Source: Theristus sp. LFF4_11 (Eukaryota > Nematoda > Chromadorea > Monhysterida > Xyalidae). Taken from it: 64,000 nucleotides of DNA. Both the position numbers and the translations under genes were made by a program. Below the pieces are notes generated by a model. The model did no database searches and was not told the DNA's origin. It saw nothing but the letters and a program-made list of their open reading frames with translations. Positions 9,861 to 24,800 of this stretch are shown here, in pieces (position 1 is the stretch's first letter; every line of letters starts with the position of its first letter). The stretch covers positions 1 through 64,000 of the forward strand of contig JASANC010004235.1 in assembly GCA_030248135.1 (NCBI GenBank), in the 5' to 3' direction.

Positions 9861-12800
9861 ATGACTGAAAATGACGTTTTCCTATCGCCAACTGGCCCTG
9901 CAAGTGAAGACTCAACAAAAGTGGCCAATGGCGAATGTGAGTTTCAAGACGACAGCAACAACGGTAGTGAACATGTAAACGACGCAACTGAACTGGATAA
10001 CGAGGTGACTACGCTCAGTTGTTCTAGCTAGGGGGTTTACATTGCGGAGGAAAGGGTTTGAATTTATCTCTATCTGAGAAGTTTCTTGGCTCAGCTGTAT
10101 CGCTCCCCATAACGTAAACCCCCAGTGGTGGAACAACCACGTGTCTACGTTCGACGTAATTTTTCTGTGAAACTGTGCCTTTTGCTGCATTGTTGCTTTC
10201 ATTTATTGTTTTCAACATTTTTCAAGTCATCCTCGATCGACGAGCTGCATTTGATTCGAGAGTTCCGTGAAAAGTTTCGCCAATCGCCGTCGTTGTCGAA
10301 ATTTTGCTCGACAGACGTGCTACGAATTTTGGACGACGAAAAATTCAACTGGTGGCTTCGTGCGTTTCTGTACCGTTACGACTGGGACATCGACGTCGCG
10401 TATCCATGTTTCATTGAGGCGATGAAATGGCGCAAGGAGATTGGAATCAACGGTATGGATAGTGTTAGTGTTGAAATTTTCGCGGGGCAAACGCAAAACA
10501 TTGTTCATTAAACAGGCGTTTTTGTTTCAGAAATCAGTGTGCTACGTTTGAGAGACGCATTCATGCTGCAGTCGCTGTACATCCACGGACAGGACAAAGA
10601 TGGCAATCGAATTCGTACGTTGCTCGGGTTCACGTTTCGATTGAATATGACACAAGATAAGAGCGGAAAACGGAAAAACAATCGCATGCAAGATGCAACG
10701 TGTTTGTCAATAGATTCACCAGAGATGCCTTGAGTAGTTGTGTCAGCATTTGCGTGCTATACTTGTTCAATTGCTACAACTTGTTTTAAATTCACTGTGA
10801 GTGTGGTTCACTAATTTCCAGTGTGGTTCAACGTCCGCAACCACCGCAAGAGCACACCGAAACGTGACCAGCAAGAATGCATGGCGTTCTGGCTCGACAA
10901 GCATTACTTTGAGTGTCCCGGTCAACCGCTCGTCATCATATTCGATCTTTATAACACTGGACTCGCTCACATGGTCTGCGTCTGTCTGCCTGCGTGTTTT
11001 AGTATGACCTATTTTTCAAACGTGTCCCACTGAAATGACGTCATGTGCCGCCAAACATGCGCTTGCCGTTTATAGCAAACCAGACTTTCCGTTTAGCCGG
11101 TTTCTTCCCGTAAACAAATGGTGAAAGTCGAATAAGTCACATCAAACTGACATTTTAGTGCCTGTACTTTGACAAACGGGCGTTTTTAAAGCAAATGACG
11201 TCATTTTAGTCCGGACACGTTTGAATAAATCCACAATACTAAAAAGTCAAAACTCATTGAAAAAAGTTGTTGTGGTAAAATTGGAAATCCTGTTCATGCG
11301 TGCTCAGTTGATTTTAAGCGCATTCATAAAGTACGGTATGGCCGGTTAAACATGGCAGCTTTTTTCAGGGTGCAAGGAGCGCGCGAATTTTGAATGAAAG
11401 AAAAAAGACGTTCAGAAACCCAATTGTGTGCTAAATTTGACGCGTTTTTTTAAACTAATGGATTATCCGCGCTCTTCTTTTCATTTTTTATCCCTTCTAC
11501 ACATGATTAAGAATTATGTTGGCTTTTTTTGAAAAAGACAACTCCTAGTCTGCGGCTGATCTCGCCTTGATGGACTGCCTCATTTATTCGGCCATACCGT
11601 AGTATTTAGCGACGCATAGCTGTGTTAAAACATAGCTACGCGGTCACTAAATAGTGCTTCATGAATGGCCTTTTACGATTTGAGCAGAAATGCGCTCACT
11701 GATTGATTGCATTTTTCATGTTGTCAGTGAAACTGAGGATCCGCGATCACTACAGGATCTCGACGGCGTGCGCTTCCTGCTGAATTTGCTCAAGTTCTAC
11801 TACCCGACCCTGCTGGCCTATTTGTTGGTCTATGAGATTCCGTGGGTGCTGAACGCGGCGTGGAAGATCGTGAAATCATGGCTGGATGCAGACGCACAGA
11901 AGAAGATCATATTCATCGGGCGGAAAGAAATTGACGAGTACATTCCGGTGCAGCATCGACCCGCGCACATGGGCGGCACGGTTCGTTGGTGGTTACTGCT
12001 ATTGTTTGTGCTTGTGTCGTCTTCACGGCAACGTTCATTCTTCAGTCAAACGTATCGCAATTGTTCCTGGGGATCTACTGTCCTCAATACACTCGCTCAA
12101 AGAAAAGACACAATCCATTGTAATACAATGCAAAACGATTTGTCGCAATATAAGCTCATCCCTAGCACAATTGGCTTCGATATTTATCTTTTTAGTTTTA
12201 CCGTCAATTTCTTGGCGAAGAAATGGGTTCACTTTAGGTATGATGAGGTGCGTTTATGTTTATTGCTGTAATATGGGTTCTTCAAGCTGAACTTGGCCCG
12301 GAAGGAAACCTCCTGTCAAAATTAATGGGCTTATTTGTTCGCCATTACTTGAGTCGTGTATTTATTGCTTCATTTACTACGAATTATGGAAGTTTTTTGT
12401 CCGCTCTGCGCGTATCTTCTGCACAAGCCTGTCACTCGAGGAATTTCATTTTTGGTAAAATGCTGTTTCACTTCATGGGCCAATTTTTTTTAGCGCGCAC
12501 TGCTGGAGAACAGTTGTCTGCCATTCTGAAGATTTCTTTCCATCTCAATGGGTTTATACGTTTATTTTTTCTGTTTGGCCCAGCTGACATTTGGTGTTAC
12601 TTTTTGCGCGCTTTATAACTCGTGTGCTATTGAAATGACCGTGCGTTTGCATTCATTGTGCTGTCTGCTGCGCTGTAACACGTGTGCGTTTGCAAAACTG
12701 CTAACCTTCGGTATAGCTGTGCAGACTCAGCTTTCGCTTTCTCTGGTTTGTACGAATTGCCGTAAGTGAACTGTTTGCTTTCAGTGGCCCTCCTCAGCTT

Positions 12801-15800
12801 TTTTTGTGTAAACTGACCCGTCGCCGCTTGTTCTGCGTCGATGTTGAACAATAATCAATTGGTTTACTCTTCGGCTGTAAAATCTACTTCGTATGTTTTT
12901 GTTCCTTCCGTTAAGTTCATATTGAGACTTGAGGTTTGGTTCTATGATTTTTTTCTAGTGGTCGTCTCTCCATCCCATTTTAGTTCGTTCTTGATTTTTT
13001 CTGATGTTTTGATAGTTTTGCTGTCTTTGCTAAAATTGTCGGTTCTTTGTTTTGAGTGTTCAGAACCGGACTTGTTTCGGTGAAAATTTTAAAAATTTCA
13101 GCCGCTGGGTTGGCTAAATGGTATCTCATATTTCTGTTCAATTAGCCTTTCTTCGTGTGGTTTTTTGTACCGTCAAGGTTTTTTCGTTTGTTTTCATGTT
13201 TATTTTCCATTATGTCTCTCGCGAGTTTCCGCGGAGCTATATTGAGCCTTGCGGTGGTGTTTGCCTTTCCACGTTTCGTGTTCGTTTCTGTCCCACTCCC
13301 AACAACAGACGCCCTTCGTTTGAGCAAGTTTATTCGTTCTCTGGTGACTGAACAGTGAAAGTGGTTTTGTTTATTGTTTATTTCCATTTCCACCCGCCCT
13401 TCTATCTGTGCGTTTGTTTATTTTTGTTTGTTTTTTGAGACCACAGACCATGCAATAATTCCACGGAGTGTCGTTAATCGTGCGCCCGACTGTCAATTCA
13501 ATTTATAAGCATCATGGCGCATCGACGCTTTGCGACGGCCACCGAAAATTGGCACGATTCTGAGGTGAGCCACTGCCTTCTTTAGTCTTTTTTGTCGTGA
13601 ACGAGCTTTTTCCGTGATGTGGTCTTATTATAAATTTATGTTATTTGAACTAACCTCTGCACTGCACTGCAAGCAGGCTTCTCTGAAAACCTCATCAGTT
13701 GGAATTAGAATCGACTCAATATCCACCACTTACTTCTGACTCATTCGCACTGGCAGATGTTTTGAAACAAATAGCTTTACCGACTTATATATTTAGTAAT
13801 AATTCATTTATTCTTTCTGGGCACGTTTTATGTTCTCGTTTATCTGGCATTTGGCTTTTACCAATTCAGTGGTTTGAGTTGGGTGCGTTCACTGATATCG
13901 CATGAAAATTAAACTATTACACATGACATTTCTTTCGTTTGAGTTTCTTTCATTTGTTTCTGCATCATTTTCTGTAATAGGGAGCAGAGCAGATACATAT
14001 TGGAGTTTGTTCTCGTCCATGTCTACATTATATTTTTGAACCTTCCATCTTTCTTTCGTATCCATGTCCCATTGCTTCTGCATATGTTTTACGTTTGAAC
14101 GCTTGAAGTTCATAAAAGTACTGTGTCCACAAATAAAACTTTGGTCCACAACACGTTGTGTTCCAGCCAATATTGTTTTGCAGGCACAGGCAGCCAACTG
14201 GTTCAGTGAATGTGTATGTCCAAAACTGATTGGTCACTGGTGGACAAATGATCTTTTCTTCACAGGTCTCTGTTCAGAGCCAGTGCACTGCGTTGCCACT
14301 TACTTAATGGAATTGGGGTGGTTTTGGTTTTCGTTTCAACAATAACACCGACAACAACATCAACCGAAAAACTCTTTTGAAAGGTTCTTTCCATAGTCAT
14401 ACTTACTAGGGTTCGTGTCTAAGATTGCAGCAGCGAACCAAAATTTTAACGCGGCTCTCACTTGTGAAGCACAAATTCGGAAATTACATTTTTCGTTATT
14501 TTTTGTCTCGAATAACATTTTTAGCCAAGCACCAGCACCTCCCACCGGAATGTTTCGTTTATCTTTTTAGTTTTTACCACCCATTTTGTTGCACATTTTC
14601 GTTTTTTTAACTAAGATCTATGAGTTTGAGAACGTTAACTGTTTGTATGCCCGTTCAGACGGTGTTGGTGACATGCACCGGGCGGCCGGGCCCACCAATC
14701 ATTTTGCGTTTTTTTGCATTTTTATTCTTTTGTTCTCTTTTTTTTCTGTTCTCGCGTCTGGGGTGTTGTCTTAGCGCTGTCGTGTAGGCGGCGTTTTCGG
14801 TTCCGACTAACACTTCACCTTGCATTGACAGGACAGATAAAGATCACGGAATTCCTTTTTTCTGGAAGGTTGTCCGACCGTTTTTTTGGTGAACGCATTT
14901 TTTGTTTGTTGTATATTTTGTTAGAAGGTTTTAGTCCAGAGAAAGACAAAAAACAGCAGAGTTGCATTTCATCGTCTCATTTGGGTGGAAACAAATGAAC
15001 ACAAGCTAGTTTTCAAAATGAACTGTAAGAAGTTGATGCGTTTATTAATTGCACAGGACAGCTACACATTTGCACTGGAGCACTTGTCAACACCAGCAAC
15101 CCAACAACAACAACAACAACACCAACCGGCACAATGGGTGCCGCCCACGCCGACGCCCTCTAGCCCCGGCGACCAGGGTGACCTGTTGATGCACGACAGC
15201 AGCATGCGCTGGTCGGCGTATGAGTTCGTCGATGAGGACACTGCGAACGGCAACGGCGCACAAGCGAATGGCGCCAGGAAGAGGGTTCGCTCTCGGTGGT
15301 GTCATTTACGTTTTGACTTTGTTTTCGTTGTTCGGTTTATGTGAACAAGAACACTGAGCAGTTTGTGTGGAGTTTGGCTTGGAGAGGCTAGATTGGTAAA
15401 TGCAGTCTGCGCACCGAACTGTTTTATTGGTGTTGGTTTGTACCTTATACAGATGTCTGAGTGAAAAAAGGACGTTTCAGTCGATAGTATCGGGTTGGCT
15501 TGAACGAAAATGAAATGAAGTGATCTTACTTTACTCGCGAAAAAGGGCGAATCTGTGCACTTGTGTATTATTAAGCCACGCATTGCCAGCCGCTTGCAAG
15601 AAGAAGACTGCCAAAATTTCTGTTCCTTGTGCCGTTCCAGAGCAAAGCAGCAATCAATAATAATGCAAACACATTGTACGGCCTAAGGAACGGCTTTGCC
15701 ACGGTCACATATTCCCAAGTGTCGGGGATAACACAGCGCAAAAGCTGTGCACAGCGACTGCAAATTCAATTGAATGCTTCTCTTTTCTCCTTCGTGTTGT

Positions 15801-18800
15801 GGCCTTCCATTCCTGGTTCGCTTTTGGTGGCTTAGTTCGCAGCGTGTGCAGTCAACCAAACAAACAAAGCCAGTGTTTGCCAAGCCAATTAGCGATTGGC
15901 TAAGTTGGTTTTCTGCAGTGCATGGAGGCTCTCTGACACCTTCTTGTGTCCGACTCCGAACTTATTTTAGTTTCTGCCATCAAATTCGATCGGTTTGAAA
16001 TAAAATTTGTGGTCGTTTACTATTTTAGTCATGTTTATGTGGTCGGTTGGAGATTGTTTCCCAACCGGCCTGTCAAGGTTTCTGGTTTTATCGAAACGAT
16101 CCTTTTTGAAACTTTTTGCTTAACTTAAACTTACGTAAACTGTGTTATGCTCATAAAGCTCCCCACGCATGAGGTAAAAAATTGGTCGTGATCATCTTCT
16201 ATTCGTTACGTCATCAATTTTCACCTGTTCATGCTTGATTATAAATTGTGGGAGGCACTTCCAAAACATTAATTAAAAAGTAAACATTAAACAGAGGATG
16301 TTGTCATGCGGCAGACATTTCCCACACAAAAAATGCAGACGTTTCTTGAACTAAAGTTAACGACAACGTCATCGACGTCATCAGGTCGTCGACAACAGCT
16401 CGCTTTCTTTGATACGGCGAGAAATGCTTGTTCTTGTTCTTGTGAGTGTGTGTGCGGCTGCGGCTTGTTGCGATTTTTGGTGATGCGATTTGTCAATAGT
16501 CATTGTGTTGGTTTGTTAGTATTGGTAGTCAACCGATGATCACGATGACGGTCGTAAAAAGAAAGTAATAATAAGTGCCAGTAAGAAGCACCACCGCTAC
16601 AATATTCAACAACAGCTGCCGAATCCACGACAACAATTATAAATTGATGTGGATAAGAAGAACATCATCATCATCTATAATACTAAGATAATAGTGGTGT
16701 CCGTTTGTTTGTTTGTATCACTTTTTTGCAATTTGAATTGGCGCTTATTGTTGCTATTAAAGATAGCTAAATCCCAATTTCTTGACCTATTATTATCAAT
16801 GCCATTTATTTTCTCAAAAAGCGTCACTCTTCACTGCGAAGTCATCATGATTCTCTTTGGTCATCCGCGATAGCGCCTTAGCATGCGATTGGCAAATAAT
16901 GGCAAATGTTGCTGTTCAAAACTTGATGACCGAAAACGAAAGATGAAGCAAAACGTACATTGAAGAATGGTTGCAATTGTTTTTAAAAATCAGATTGCAA
17001 TACGACATCAGCATTGCAAGTAGTGCTCATTGCACTTTGCTTTCAAGACAATATTTTTTGTTCACTTTTATATAGATTTTCACTTTACAAAAAAGGGATT
17101 GGCTTAGAACAGGGTGAACGGGTAAAAACATAACAGCGGAATTACAAACTTCGCATTTTAAATTTATTTTCAACAAGCGGGTTTAATTAGAAATGTGTCA
17201 ATTTCAAAAACAAAATTTCAAATCGGGTTGCAAAATGACATCGGCATTGGAAGTGCTGATTGCACTTTGCTTTCAAGACAATATTTTTTGTTTACTAGCA
17301 AATTGACCCGTGCCTACGGCACGGTTAGCTGATACAAATACAACTATTATTTTTGAGTTGGTTTTCCCTTGTGACCTTGCCCACGACGCGGACTCAAAAT
17401 GCATTGCATTTTGATTTTGAGCTGCTTTAACCGACTGTTGTTGATTTACCACAGAAATGATCGCTCACTTTTAAAGCAATCGTATCCGTCATTGCTTCTA
17501 CTTTTTTGAAAATCACGCTTCTACTTTTTTTGAAAATCACAGAATTTTTTGTTGTTTAAGCCATGTTTTTTGTCAAGCAACATGCTTTTACTGATTTTAT
17601 TGCTGTCGATTCAATCGTAACCTGATTTACTCACCATAACACTAATTATTGTGTGGTTTGGTTTTCGCTGTTTCAGCATCAAAGCGATACATAAGAAATA
17701 ACAAATATCTAACAATCATAACTGCACTGCCATTCAAAATATGAAAAACAATCTTTTTTAATCAGCAACAAACAACTGCCATTCCCTATTAAAGTATCAA
17801 AATCAATTCTCGCATTTATTAGCTTTTCAATGTCGCTTATTTATCCTTTCATTCTTTGCTAATAAGTTGCATTCCACTGTCCTTCCCGTTTAAAGTATCA
17901 AAAAAAAACAATCTCCTTTGATCAGCAACAATTAACAGCCATTCCCGCTCAAAGTTTCAAAAATAAATCTTGTTTGGTTAGCTTTTCAATGTCGTCACAT
18001 GTTGTTCAATCGCCATTCCTGTTCAAAAAATTAAAAAAAACAATGCCGTTTGATTAGCAACAATTAACTGATACCGGTTTAAGTTTTTGTTTCAGTTTAA
18101 GATACAGGTTTAAAAAAAGCAATCTGCTTCAGTCAGCTGTCATTTCTGAATAGGCAACACTTTTTTAAATACCCATTGGCGCCCGCTTTTGACTTGGTAA
18201 TGGTTTTTTACCCGCTTACCCTAACCTAAGCCAGGCCTTTTAGAGTGTAAATGTCAAAAAGGCAACACTTCTGAACAATTGTTGCAAAACGCCAACTTTC
18301 GTCTTAATAAGTTGCTTCTTTTTCCCGCTTACTCTAACCTAAGCCAAACCTTTTAAAGTTTAAATGACGCAAAACGCAAAACTTTTCTGAATATTCGCTG
18401 CAAAACGGCCACTTTTGTGTAGTATGTTTACTACTCTTACCTTTAACCCTAACCTTATCCAACGATTTTTGATAGAATGGAAATGACAAAACAGCAACAT
18501 TTTACTGAATACCCGTAGCAAAGCTCCCGCTTTTGTTTTGAATGTTTACTTCTTTTCCCCGCTTACCCTAACCCAAGCCAGTTCTTTTTGATCGAGTGCA
18601 ACAAAAAGCAACACGTTTATGAGTACCCATTGTGTAAAACGGTCGCTTTTGTTTTGTTATGTAGCTTTTCTATCCTAAGTGACACATTTTCTATGATAAA
18701 AAAACAAATGAAGGAAAAAGCAACGATTTTCTAAATACTCGTTGTAAACACGGTTTATAAAAAGTCTACCTTGTGAAAAGAGCGATTAACTTGCAAGCGA

Positions 18801-21800
18801 TTGTTTTACAAACTCTTTTTTTTTGTGAAAAAAACTCCATCGTCTACAATGGAGTCCTTGCAATTCTTACGATTGTCTCGCTTGTTGGTTGTCGCTCTTG
18901 AGCAAAAGGCATCATGATGACTAAAGTCATGTGGAATGACGACTTAAACTTTGCATTGTCATTGGAAAATGGAGTATGAGTATTCAGCTGATGATGACTT
19001 AAATAGCAAGATTGGCTCAAACTTGTAAATTTTAATAGCCAATCAACGTAGCGGAACGGACCTGACCTGACCTGACTTACATACACAGTTACTATCTTAG
19101 TATTATAGATTTTTTATATTTTCACTTTACAAAAAAGGATTGGTTTAGAACAGGGTGAACGGGTAAAAAACATAATTACAAACTTCGCATTTTAAATTTG
19201 TTTCAACAAGCGGGTGTAATTAGAAATGCGTCAATTTCAAAAACGAAAATTCAAAATTTTTGTTTTCACTCTTCAAAAAAGGAATGGCTCAAGGCAGCGT
19301 GAACGGGTAAAACATAACAGCAAAATGTGTCAATTTCAAAAGCAAAAATTCAAAATTGCAATTACAAATTACATTCAAAAACATTTAATATAAAACGTTT
19401 CGTTTTGTGGTTTCAATTCAATTAAAAAACTTTAAAATTGCTTTTCACATTTTTAACGGGAACGGCAATTGACCATTCATGATTAAAAAAGATTGTTTTT
19501 AATTTTAAAAGGGAATGCAGTAAAGATTGTGTTCTTAATCAGAAGATTGTTTTTGATAATAAAAACGGGAACAACTAAATCAGCTCAAAATCAAAATGCA
19601 ATGCATTTTTAGTCCGGGTCATGGGCACGGTTCAAAAGGCCAAAATCCACTCAAAAATAACAAATGTATTGATCAGCTAACCGTGCCGTAGGCACGGGTC
19701 AATTGGCTAGGAAAAGTTATTGCTTGAGAACTTTTTCGAAAACAGAAAAGTGTTGTAAAAACAGAAACGCAAAAATGAAGCTGCATGACAAAAATGGGTA
19801 TTTTTTATTTAAACGTCACTTTTTTATATTTTTTGTTCATTTTTTATGTTTTCACTGTAAAAAAGGATTTGCTTAGAGCAGGGTGAACGGGTAAAAACAT
19901 AACAGCAAAATTATAAACTTCGGTTTTTAAATTTGTTTTCAACACCCGGGTTTAATTAGAAATCTGTCAATTTCATAATCAAAACTTCAAAATTGCAATT
20001 ACAAATTACATTCAAAAACGATTTTTATAAAACGTTACTTTTTGTCGTTTCAATTCAATTAACTTTAAAATCGCTTCACACATTTTAACGGAAATAGCAA
20101 TTGACCATTGGCGATTAAAAAAGATTGTTTTTTAATTTTAAAACGGAATGCAGTAAAGATTGTGTTCTTGATCAGAAGATTGTTTTTGATAAATTGAACG
20201 GGAACAACTAAAGCAGCTTAAAATCAAAATGCAATGCATTTTTGGCACGGTTCAAAAGGTCAAAATCCATACAAAAATAATTGTATTTATCAGCTAACCG
20301 TGCCGTAGGCACGGGTCAATTGGCTAGTTCAACCTCAAACAAGAACGAAACTCAGTGTGTTTTTCAGGCGTCCTGAAATGTGCTCTGTATTGGTTGTGTT
20401 ATTGACTGAGAAACTTATTTTAAAAAATCACCTCAGTAACCTTTGAAGTAGTGCCATTAAGCTCAAGTGTTTCAGACTCACTCATACTCAGGGCATGTTC
20501 ATGGCATGGCATGTTCATTAGTAGCAATAAAACTACTCAGGGTACGAAAAAATGCAATTCATCGGATGCTTTTATTTGCGCTGGAGAATGCCAATTGAAT
20601 TTGGCTGTTGCTGCAAAAAAAATTGTTGCTCTGCTTCTCGAATCTATATTTGCTCGTCTTACTCAGAACAAAATTCTGACACTTTTCATTTGCTCGTTTA
20701 TTTCTCGTCTCGTAAATTTTATTTTCACGACTCCAAATTTCTTTGAGAAAAAAGTCGATTTTCGTTTCGTTGTAGTTTATTGCCAAAATTTTGTTTCGGT
20801 TCATTTGCACGCCTTTGTTATGAGTGGAAAAGGCGTTTCCCGTTGTGTGTCAGTCACCACAGGAGTTTTCGTGTTTTTGTTGCACTTTCAGCATGATGAT
20901 CGAAAGTAAAACATGGAATGAACTGTGAATTCTTATTCTGGTCTACGTTTTTATCAAAGGTGCCATGTCCACGTCGATGAGCTTGGGGCCTTCGTAGCAG
21001 CAGAGAATGTTATTCCGTTGACCAAAACTAACTGGTTTCATATGTCAAATAGAAACTCAAAAGGTCGAATTTTGAACTTCGTGTTGATATTGAAAGCAGC
21101 TTTAATGATAATGATAATGCTTGGGTGCAAGCGGCTGGAAAAACTAAAAAACGCAATCGTTGCGTTGTTGTTTTTTTTTGTTTACTGGTTTTCGTCGTGC
21201 ATTTTTTATTGTTCAGGCAGCTGTGCTCGCATTGCGGCTACGTTTCCGATTTTCTTTTTTCATTTTTCAAGTTTGTTACATTTTGTTGAAATTTGGTCTG
21301 CTGTGCGTTTCACAATGTTGCACATGTTGCAAAAGTCATTTTGTTATAAACTTTCACTGGACTTTGATATCACCGGGGCAGATATCAAGCTTATTTTGAA
21401 AACCGTTTGTATTGTGCAATTTTCACGCCCAATGCAACAGGCCTAGCCCCTAATTTTCAATCAATTTTATTTGTACGTTACGAATCGTGAAACGATAGGA
21501 CTCAGCTGTATTTTAAGATGAAAAAAAACTTTGACCTTTTTGTACAAAGATTCAAAGACGGTTCCTTCCATGTACACGTTCAAACATTTTATTGTTATTT
21601 TGTTATTTTGAAACGTTTTACTAATACTGGACACACCACCGCGCCAGAAATGGTTCATGTCATGATAATACTATTGATAACACAATTTTTTTATCAATAG
21701 TATCGTTGAGTGGTTAAAATCAGTTAGCCAGTTTGTCATGTGAACTTTTGGGTACCATTGTCATTTATTCCTCTTCCCCCTATATGCTGTTGGTTTTTGC

Positions 21801-24800
21801 GAGGGACGGCAAACAATCATGCAAATCTGCGTTAGTAGTAGCACCGTGGTTCGTGCCAACTAAACTAAAACAAGTGTTCCAAGTCCACTGTTGGTAAGGG
21901 AAATCGCGAAAGCAAACGATTTCCGGTCAGTTCGCTAGCCGGCTCCCCTGAAATGATCGGTTTCTCACTGTAAAATCGCGTTCGTTGCCATTTGTTGGAC
22001 TTACACCGCTCTAGCAGGACGGTATCACGTCGATATGATTATGTTATTATTATTATGTATGACTGCGTTTGAGTCCATTGTGCACACATGACACTGGTCG
22101 GCCACCGAATGGAGCCTGTGGTGCCCCGGTGGTCATGCGTACAACGGACTCACATCTAAATGCGGTTTTTATAACATAATACACAATGCAAACGACACAC
22201 AGACACGGGTGTAAGTGTTGGTGCTGTAATGTCATGTTAGATGAAAGCGGAAGAGGTTGCCAAAGAAACGCTGAACGTCTGAACCATCCATCTAGAGTTT
22301 TGCCGTTCCGAAACGCAAGGAATGCTTGCTTTGTGGCGCAAAGTTTCGAACTTCAGTAATCAAACGTGATTATTATGATACGTGGTTTTTGTGGCCGTTG
22401 AGTTTCTTTACTCACTGAAATGTCCACTCTTTTTATCGGCATTTTTTTATTCCAACCACAACCAGAAAACTTGTTCGTCTTGCACAAGCCTTGCTTTCGA
22501 TTAGATTGTTCAGTCACTCGATAGAAGAAGACAATGTCAATCCCGTTTTTCCACCAGCGCGAGTGCTCCTGCTTCCCACGATGGGCGAGATTTCTATTTT
22601 TGTTCCAATGATTTACGGTTAAAGCACACACGGCTTGCGTTTCGGCACGTGTCGTCTTGATGACGTTTAAAGAATGAGGCCAAAAAGCGATAAAATATCG
22701 CGCGATTCTTCGAACGGAAGATGGTCGTTTCATCGTGTAACGAAAGCCGCTCTCTTGTAGCGTTCGTGTGTTATGTTCAAGTTCAGTGTCTTAAAAAATA
22801 TCGTCTAGTACGCTTTTTTGGTAACGATATAAATGCTATATCGCCAGCTTTTAGCAGTTTTTCGAAAAAAGCTGCATGCTTTCCTTTTACGGACGGGAAG
22901 CCATATATGTATAGTATGTACCGCATATCGGTCGTTGTATCGTAAACTGCGCACGTGCATCAGGGCCCTATGGAGACGCTTGAACTAGTTTTCGTCGTCA
23001 TTTTCTGCCATGCGGTTGAGCGAGGCAGATATTAAGCCACTGACACTATAGTTCTTGACAGGCAAGCTTCTAAGAAACGCCATGTTCTGCCGTCTGCTAC
23101 TATGCTGAGATTTGCGCACGCGCCATTTATTTGGCTTCGTTGCGTTGCTTACGCTAGACGGCGCGGCACGCCACGTTAGCACCTGATTCAATATTCAATC
23201 CTTTTTCTTGCTGACAATCTTTCAATATTCTCACCTGTTTGCACAGTGTCGCTAACTGCTTTTTGGTTAAGCAAAGAAACTGTGCGAGAGTCAATCTATA
23301 AGCTCTAAATAAAAAAGGTCTCAGAGCTCAAAACGTCTGATCTGGATTTTGAAATACCCTTCTCTAGTTGTATGTTTTTTTGAAACTGCGTTTGACTCGT
23401 TTAAACCTGAAATGGTTTTTTTGCACCTGAGACTAGTATTCCGTGATCGGTGGTCCAACTTTGCGTTTCATTAGCGTCTTCAGTGTCTTAATAAGCACAC
23501 CATCAATATTACAGCCGTGATTAAATATACATTACTGAGCTGAGCCTGAAAGACCATGGTCACAACAACGGATGCCATCAAACGCACCGGCAAGTCGGCT
23601 AGTCCCGCTAAGCTTCACTCTAACAACGCCAGCATCTCCGAGAGTCTTCAGTCAGCTCCAACAACGTCCACCGCTCATTCTGCTGGCATCTCACGAGCAC
23701 AAGAAGAGGATGGCAGTTTTTCGGCGTTCTGCGAGGCGAGTCGCACCGGACGGGTGGTGGTGATTGCGCCGGAGGTCGAACAGCAGCAGCAGCAGGCAAA
23801 GCCGCCACGAAAGTTCTCAGCGGCGGCCGTGGTCAAAACGGCACTGAATCATTACACGGACGCGCATTCGCGAACGACGACGTCACAACCGGGCGCCTCA
23901 ACCAGCAACGACACGAATGTAGCCAGCGCCAGCAACACCGCAGACTGTACGCCGCTCACAAGCGCCCGATCGAATACGTCCGCTAATTCGGCGACGGCCC
24001 CATCAGAGCTGCGCGCAAAGTCATTTTGGCGTCGTATCTTTTCGGTGCATCATATTCGCGCACGCCGCCGCCTGTTAGCAGCGGGCAGTAACGCGCACGA
24101 TCACAACGCCACCGCCAATCAGACAAGCGCAAACACAACGCAACAAGCGCACCAACAACAGCAGCAACCGTCGGCTAATTGCGCCACGAGCAGCGGCCAT
24201 AATGCGGCCGACACGCTGACGACGCTCAAAAATGCGAAGCCGACACGGCCCTGTCTGCAGCATCAGCGGCATCTCCAGCAGGTACTGCTGATCGCACTTG
24301 ACGTGTTGCCGTTTTTGTGATTTTGCGCGAAAATTGAGTGCAATCCCGAGAAATTACGGATTACATGGGCAGCCTTGTTGCCATTACTGGAGCATGCAAA
24401 AGTTGCGACTCGGAAGGCTGAAACCTGATCGGGTGGGAATCTGCGTGTCTTGGTGTGAGTTTTTGCCAATGTTCCTTGGTGAAGTTGATGCGGGTGCAAA
24501 AAATGATGCTCGGTTGTTAGAATTGAAATTTATGTCGTCGTATCGCGTCTCAATCGAATGGGAAGACACACATGCGACATTTCCTTTACATTCACTGCCG
24601 ATATCTGTGATTATTATAGCTGGGTCCCTGCTGAGCCTGCTCGAGATTGCAGCGGCTCAGCTCTGCCCTGCGTGCGCGTTGGCATTTCTTAGACGCAGCG
24701 TTGTCTATTATATTATATTTTATAATGTTGTTCGCTCGCGTGGTTAGATCTCAGCTTCGATCGTTGGCTAGGCGACATTATTAGCGGAATGCAGCCGCTC

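Noticed and set aside
18200..18600. Telomere or interstitial telomeric array
   Set aside because: CCCTAACC occurs once per ~115-bp unit, not as a contiguous hexamer array.
20451..21446. Large plus-strand frames in the long MOSPD2 intron as a separate gene
   Set aside because: Phe/Cys/Ser-rich translation of T-rich DNA, no domain, no consistent splice partners.
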